Assembly: GCA_011391855.1 (NCBI GenBank) | Contig: JAABPT010000049.1 | Span: 1-7,893 of the forward strand | Reading direction: 5' to 3' | DNA length: 7,893 nucleotides | Source of the DNA: Burkholderiales bacterium | GTDB taxonomy: Bacteria; Pseudomonadota; Gammaproteobacteria; Burkholderiales; Burkholderiaceae_C | Shown: positions 5,607 to 7,893 of the stretch, piece by piece | Layout of the letters: each line of letters opens with the position of its first letter | How positions within the stretch are numbered: position 1 is the stretch's first letter | Translations under genes and position numbers: made by a program | The notes under the pieces: generated by a model | The model's database searches: none | What the model was told of the DNA's origin: nothing | The model's input: the letters and a program-made list of their open reading frames with translations, nothing else

Positions 5607-7010
5607 TTAGCCGCCGGGCTGACGACGGCCTGTCGCGCGGCCTGTCGTGCGCCTTGTTGCGCGGCCCGTCGTGCGCCCTGTTCCTGCTGTTGGCGCCGGT
5701 GTGTCCGGCACCCAGGTCAGGCTGAGCTGGGGTTGGCCGGGCCGGGCGCGCAGCGCGCCTTCGAACCCCAGGCCAGGCACGAACAGCAGTTCACCGGCGG
5801 CCGTATACAGCAGCGGTCCGGTGCGGTCCCACACCGGCACACCCCGCGACTGGTATTGCTTCTTCAGACTGCGGGCGGCTGCGCCAGGCGCGGCACGAAA
5901 CGACTCGCCGCCTTCGCGGTCGCGCGCCACCGCGTGGCGCAGCACGCCCGCTGGGGCACCGTCGGTCTCGGTGGTGCGCACCACGAGGCAGCCACCCCAA
6001 GGGGCGAGCCGGAAGTTGCCGGGCCGATGCAGGTCGACGACCAATGGCTGGCGGCGATCGGTTTTGGCCGCCGCCCCGGCCTTGCTGGCCGGCGCAGCTT
6101 CGGCTGGAGCATCAGCCACCGTCAACAGGCCGCGGTAAAGCCGCAACTCGGCCGGCGGCGCGGGCCACCGGCCCGCGCGTCGCTGTGGCAGGTCGGAGCA
6201 TAGGCGCTCGACCAGGCTCTCGGGCACCGGCGCTTGCAGTGCATCGGCGAGCCAGATGCGCACGGCATTGCGGCGGCGCGCCGGCGGCAGCGCCATCCAG
6301 GGCGGCACGCGCAGCGCCGAGCCCTGGCGTACTGCCGGCAGATCGGCCGCGGCCACCTCCACGGCCAGCGCGGCTGCCTCCTGCGCGCGTGACGCGGCCC
6401 GAGTCAGGCAGATTTCGGCGTCGGGGAACGCCTGCACCAGTGCCGGCCAGATGTCGCGGCGCAAGCGGCTGCGCGCAAAGCGCGACTCAGCATTGCTCTC
6501 GTCTTCGACATGCTTGAGCCGATGACGGCGCACATAGGCTTCGATCGCCTCGCGCGGCTGCTCCAGCCACGGCCGTGCCCAGACGAGGCCTTCCCGCTCC
6601 GCCTGGCGCGGCATGGCCGACAGGCCGGCCGGACCGCCACCGCGCAGCGCTTGCAGCAGCCAGGTCTCGGCCTGGTCGCGGCGGTGGTGCGCCAGCAGCA
6701 CGATGGAACATTGCGCCTCCTGCGCCATTTCGGCCAGAGCCCGGTAGCGCTCGCCGCGCGCCCAGGCTTCGACGCTGGCGCCGCGTGGCGGGCGCGTCTG
6801 CAGCGTTCGGCTCGAGAAGGCCACGCCCCAGCGCCGGCACTGCGCCTGCACCTGCCGCAGCCAGGCGTCGGCCTGCGGCATCAGGCCGTGGTGCACGTGC
6901 AGCGCGACCACCTCGACCCCCAGCGCAGCCGCGGCGCGTGCGGTGCAGTGCAAAAGCGCGGTCGAGTCGCGACCGCCGCTGGCCGCCACCGCCACCCGCA
7001 GTGCGGCCAT
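5607..7010 (-). CDS. tilS: tRNA(Ile)-lysidine synthetase TilS
   Basis: TilS uses ATP and free lysine to convert C34 of the CAU-anticodon tRNA-Ile2 to lysidine, switching its charging to isoleucine and its reading to AUA; it is normally essential. The 467-residue product carries the PP-loop SGGRDS at residues 11-16. VVALHVHHGL follows, then the signature AHHRRDQAETWLLQALRGGGPAGLSAM and RPWLEQPREAIEAYVRRHRL. The C-terminal domain ends in LKKQYQSRGVPVWDRTGPLLY, the usual TilS C-terminal motif. The ATG at 7010 is preferred over the TTG at 7016: GGAG (7023-7020) lies 9 bases before the ATG but only 3 before the TTG. The end of the protein is an arginine-rich repeat tail not typical of the family. 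The gene is 37 bases downstream of accA, very likely in the same transcript. Confidence 0.96.
   Translation of the reverse strand: MAALRVAVAASGGRDSTALLHCTARAAAALGVEVVALHVHHGLMPQADAWLRQVQAQCRRWGVAFSSRTLQTRPPRGASVEAWARGERYRALAEMAQEAQCSIVLLAHHRRDQAETWLLQALRGGGPAGLSAMPRQAEREGLVWARPWLEQPREAIEAYVRRHRLKHVEDESNAESRFARSRLRRDIWPALVQAFPDAEICLTRAASRAQEAAALAVEVAAADLPAVRQGSALRVPPWMALPPARRRNAVRIWLADALQAPVPESLVERLCSDLPQRRAGRWPAPPAELRLYRGLLTVADAPAEAAPASKAGAAAKTDRRQPLVVDLHRPGNFRLAPWGGCLVVRTTETDGAPAGVLRHAVARDREGGESFRAAPGAAARSLKKQYQSRGVPVWDRTGPLLYTAAGELLFVPGLGFEGALRARPGQPQLSLTWVPDTPAPTAGTGRTTGRATRRTTGRATGRRQPGG
5625..5684 (-). repeat. Five 12-bp in-frame tandem repeats encoding an Arg-rich TilS tail
   Basis: On the plus strand five imperfect 12-base units of the kind GGCCTGTCGTGC follow one another. 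They sit in the tilS frame on the minus strand and encode the tetrapeptides GTGR, TTGR, ATRR, TTGR, ATGR (residues 443-462), followed by RQPGG. The two middle pairs also look like a 24-base higher-order duplication (5639-5662 and 5663-5686). The tail lies beyond the conserved TilS domain. Confidence 0.8.
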
Positions 7011-7019
7011 CAGCAAACG

Positions 7020-7038
7020 CTCCGCCGCGGGCCGGCGG
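7020..7038 (-). promoter_or_regulatory. tilS ribosome-binding site with adjoining hairpin
   Basis: GGAG at 7023-7020 lies 9 bases before the tilS ATG and decides that start over the TTG at 7016. Its first two bases also close a 5-bp stem, CCGCC with GGCGG (7038-7034 and 7026-7022), with a 7-base loop, in the 37-base accA-tilS gap. This partial masking could reduce initiation unless accA is being translated. The stem is short and may be a chance effect of high GC. Confidence 0.45.
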
Positions 7039-7047
7039 CGGCGCGCA

Positions 7048-7893
7048 TCAGCGCTCCTTGGTGTCGCTGAAGCGGCCGTAGGAGCGCAGCCGTTCGTAGC
7101 GACGCTGCAGCAGTTCCTTCGGCTTGAGGTCTGCGGTCTGACGCAGCGCGTCGGCCAGGCCGCGCTTCAACTGCGCGGCCATCCAGGGGATGTCGCGGTG
7201 CGCGCCACCCACCGGTTCGCTGACGATCTTGTCGATGACGCCCAGCGCCTTCAGGCGGTGCGCGGTGACGCCCAGCGCTTCGGCGGCATCGCTGGCCCGC
7301 TCCGCGGTCTTCCACAAGATGGACGCGCAACCCTCGGGCGAGATCACCGAATAGACCGAGAACTGCAGCATCAGCACCTGGTCGGCCACGCTGATGGCCA
7401 GCGCGCCGCCCGAGCCGCCCTCGCCTATGATGGTGCTCACGATGGGCACCTCCAGCTGCGCCATCTCGAAGATATTGCGGCCGATGGCTTCGGACTGGCC
7501 GCGCTCCTCGGCGCCGATGCCCGGGTAGGCGCCCGGGGTGTCGACGAAGGTGAACACCGGCAGGCCGAATTTTTCGGCCACCTTCATCAGGCGCAGCGCC
7601 TTGCGGTAGCCCTCGGGGCGCGACATGCCGAAATTGCGCGCCGTGCGCTCCTTGGTGTCGCGGCCTTTCTGGTGGCCCAGCACCATGCAGGCCTGGCCAT
7701 TGAAACGCGCCAGGCCGCCGACGATGCTCTGGTCGTCGGCGTAATGGCGGTCGCCATGCAGTTCCTGGAACTCGGTGAAGATCTCGTTGACGTAGTCCAG
7801 CGTGTACGGCCGCTGCGGGTGGCGCGCGATCTGCGTCACCTGCCAGGGCGTCAGGTTGGCGTAGATGTCGCGCGTGAGCTGCTGGCTCTTGGC
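7048..7893 (-). CDS. accA: Acetyl-CoA carboxylase carboxyltransferase subunit alpha (partial, N-terminus beyond right edge)
   Basis: AccA pairs with AccD to form the carboxyltransferase that moves carboxyl from biotin carrier protein AccB to acetyl-CoA, making malonyl-CoA, the committed step of fatty-acid synthesis in the cytoplasm. The visible 281 residues lack roughly the first 40 of an expected ~320. The frame is open through the right edge, reading AKSQQLTRDIYANLTPWQVT before TQIARHPQRPYTLDYV, so the in-frame GTG at 7839 is an internal valine and not the start. Family motifs include ELHGDRHYADD, GHQKGRDT, RPEGYRKALRLM, FVDTPGAYPGIGAEERGQ, IGEGGSGGALAI and YSVISPEGCASILWK, which form the crotonase-fold active site. 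The C-terminus ends GRFSDTKER before a TGA. It precedes tilS and lysC on the same strand. Confidence 0.98.
   Translation of the reverse strand, partial: AKSQQLTRDIYANLTPWQVTQIARHPQRPYTLDYVNEIFTEFQELHGDRHYADDQSIVGGLARFNGQACMVLGHQKGRDTKERTARNFGMSRPEGYRKALRLMKVAEKFGLPVFTFVDTPGAYPGIGAEERGQSEAIGRNIFEMAQLEVPIVSTIIGEGGSGGALAISVADQVLMLQFSVYSVISPEGCASILWKTAERASDAAEALGVTAHRLKALGVIDKIVSEPVGGAHRDIPWMAAQLKRGLADALRQTADLKPKELLQRRYERLRSYGRFSDTKER

Noticed and set aside
7048..7839. accA complete from the GTG at 7839
   Set aside because: The frame continues upstream to the window end with conserved AccA sequence (LTRDIYANLTPWQV), so this GTG is an internal valine.

Overview
This GC-rich window reads as a chromosomal segment of a betaproteobacterium, most likely order Burkholderiales and plausibly Comamonadaceae. 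I infer this from codon usage, the AcrAB-type proteins, and the gene order accA-tilS-lysC-tRNA-Ser, which I recall as common in that order. Taxonomy cannot be proven from the window alone.

Left part (1-4127) is a multidrug-efflux module. A partial acrB-type RND inner-membrane pump runs off the left edge on the minus strand. It is preceded by an acrA-type periplasmic adaptor lipoprotein, with 12 bases between the acrA stop and the acrB start. A TetR-family repressor of the AcrR/TtgR type is transcribed divergently. The short region between acrA and acrR holds an inverted repeat whose core strongly resembles the E. coli AcrR operator as I remember it, and candidate -10 boxes for both directions fall inside or at the edge of it. 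The simplest reading is that AcrR represses both itself and the pump. No outer-membrane channel gene is visible; if present it would lie beyond the left edge.

Right part (4147-7893) is a minus-strand housekeeping string in transcription order: accA (acetyl-CoA carboxylase alpha subunit, N-terminus beyond the right edge), tilS (tRNA-Ile lysidine synthetase), lysC (aspartate kinase) and tRNA-Ser(GCU). The spacings are 37, 63 and 28 bases. A hairpin at 4105-4127 sits between the convergent acrR and tRNA-Ser transcripts and probably terminates one or both.

I see no mobile element, CRISPR array or phage gene, and no wholly undescribed system. The points most worth a second look are small-scale: the AcrR-like operator, a hairpin at the acrA-acrB junction that encloses the acrA stop codon and the acrB ribosome-binding region, a possible internal start producing a separate LysC regulatory subunit, a 12-bp coding repeat giving TilS an arginine-rich tail, and a hairpin just upstream of a lysC start that lacks a clear Shine-Dalgarno sequence.
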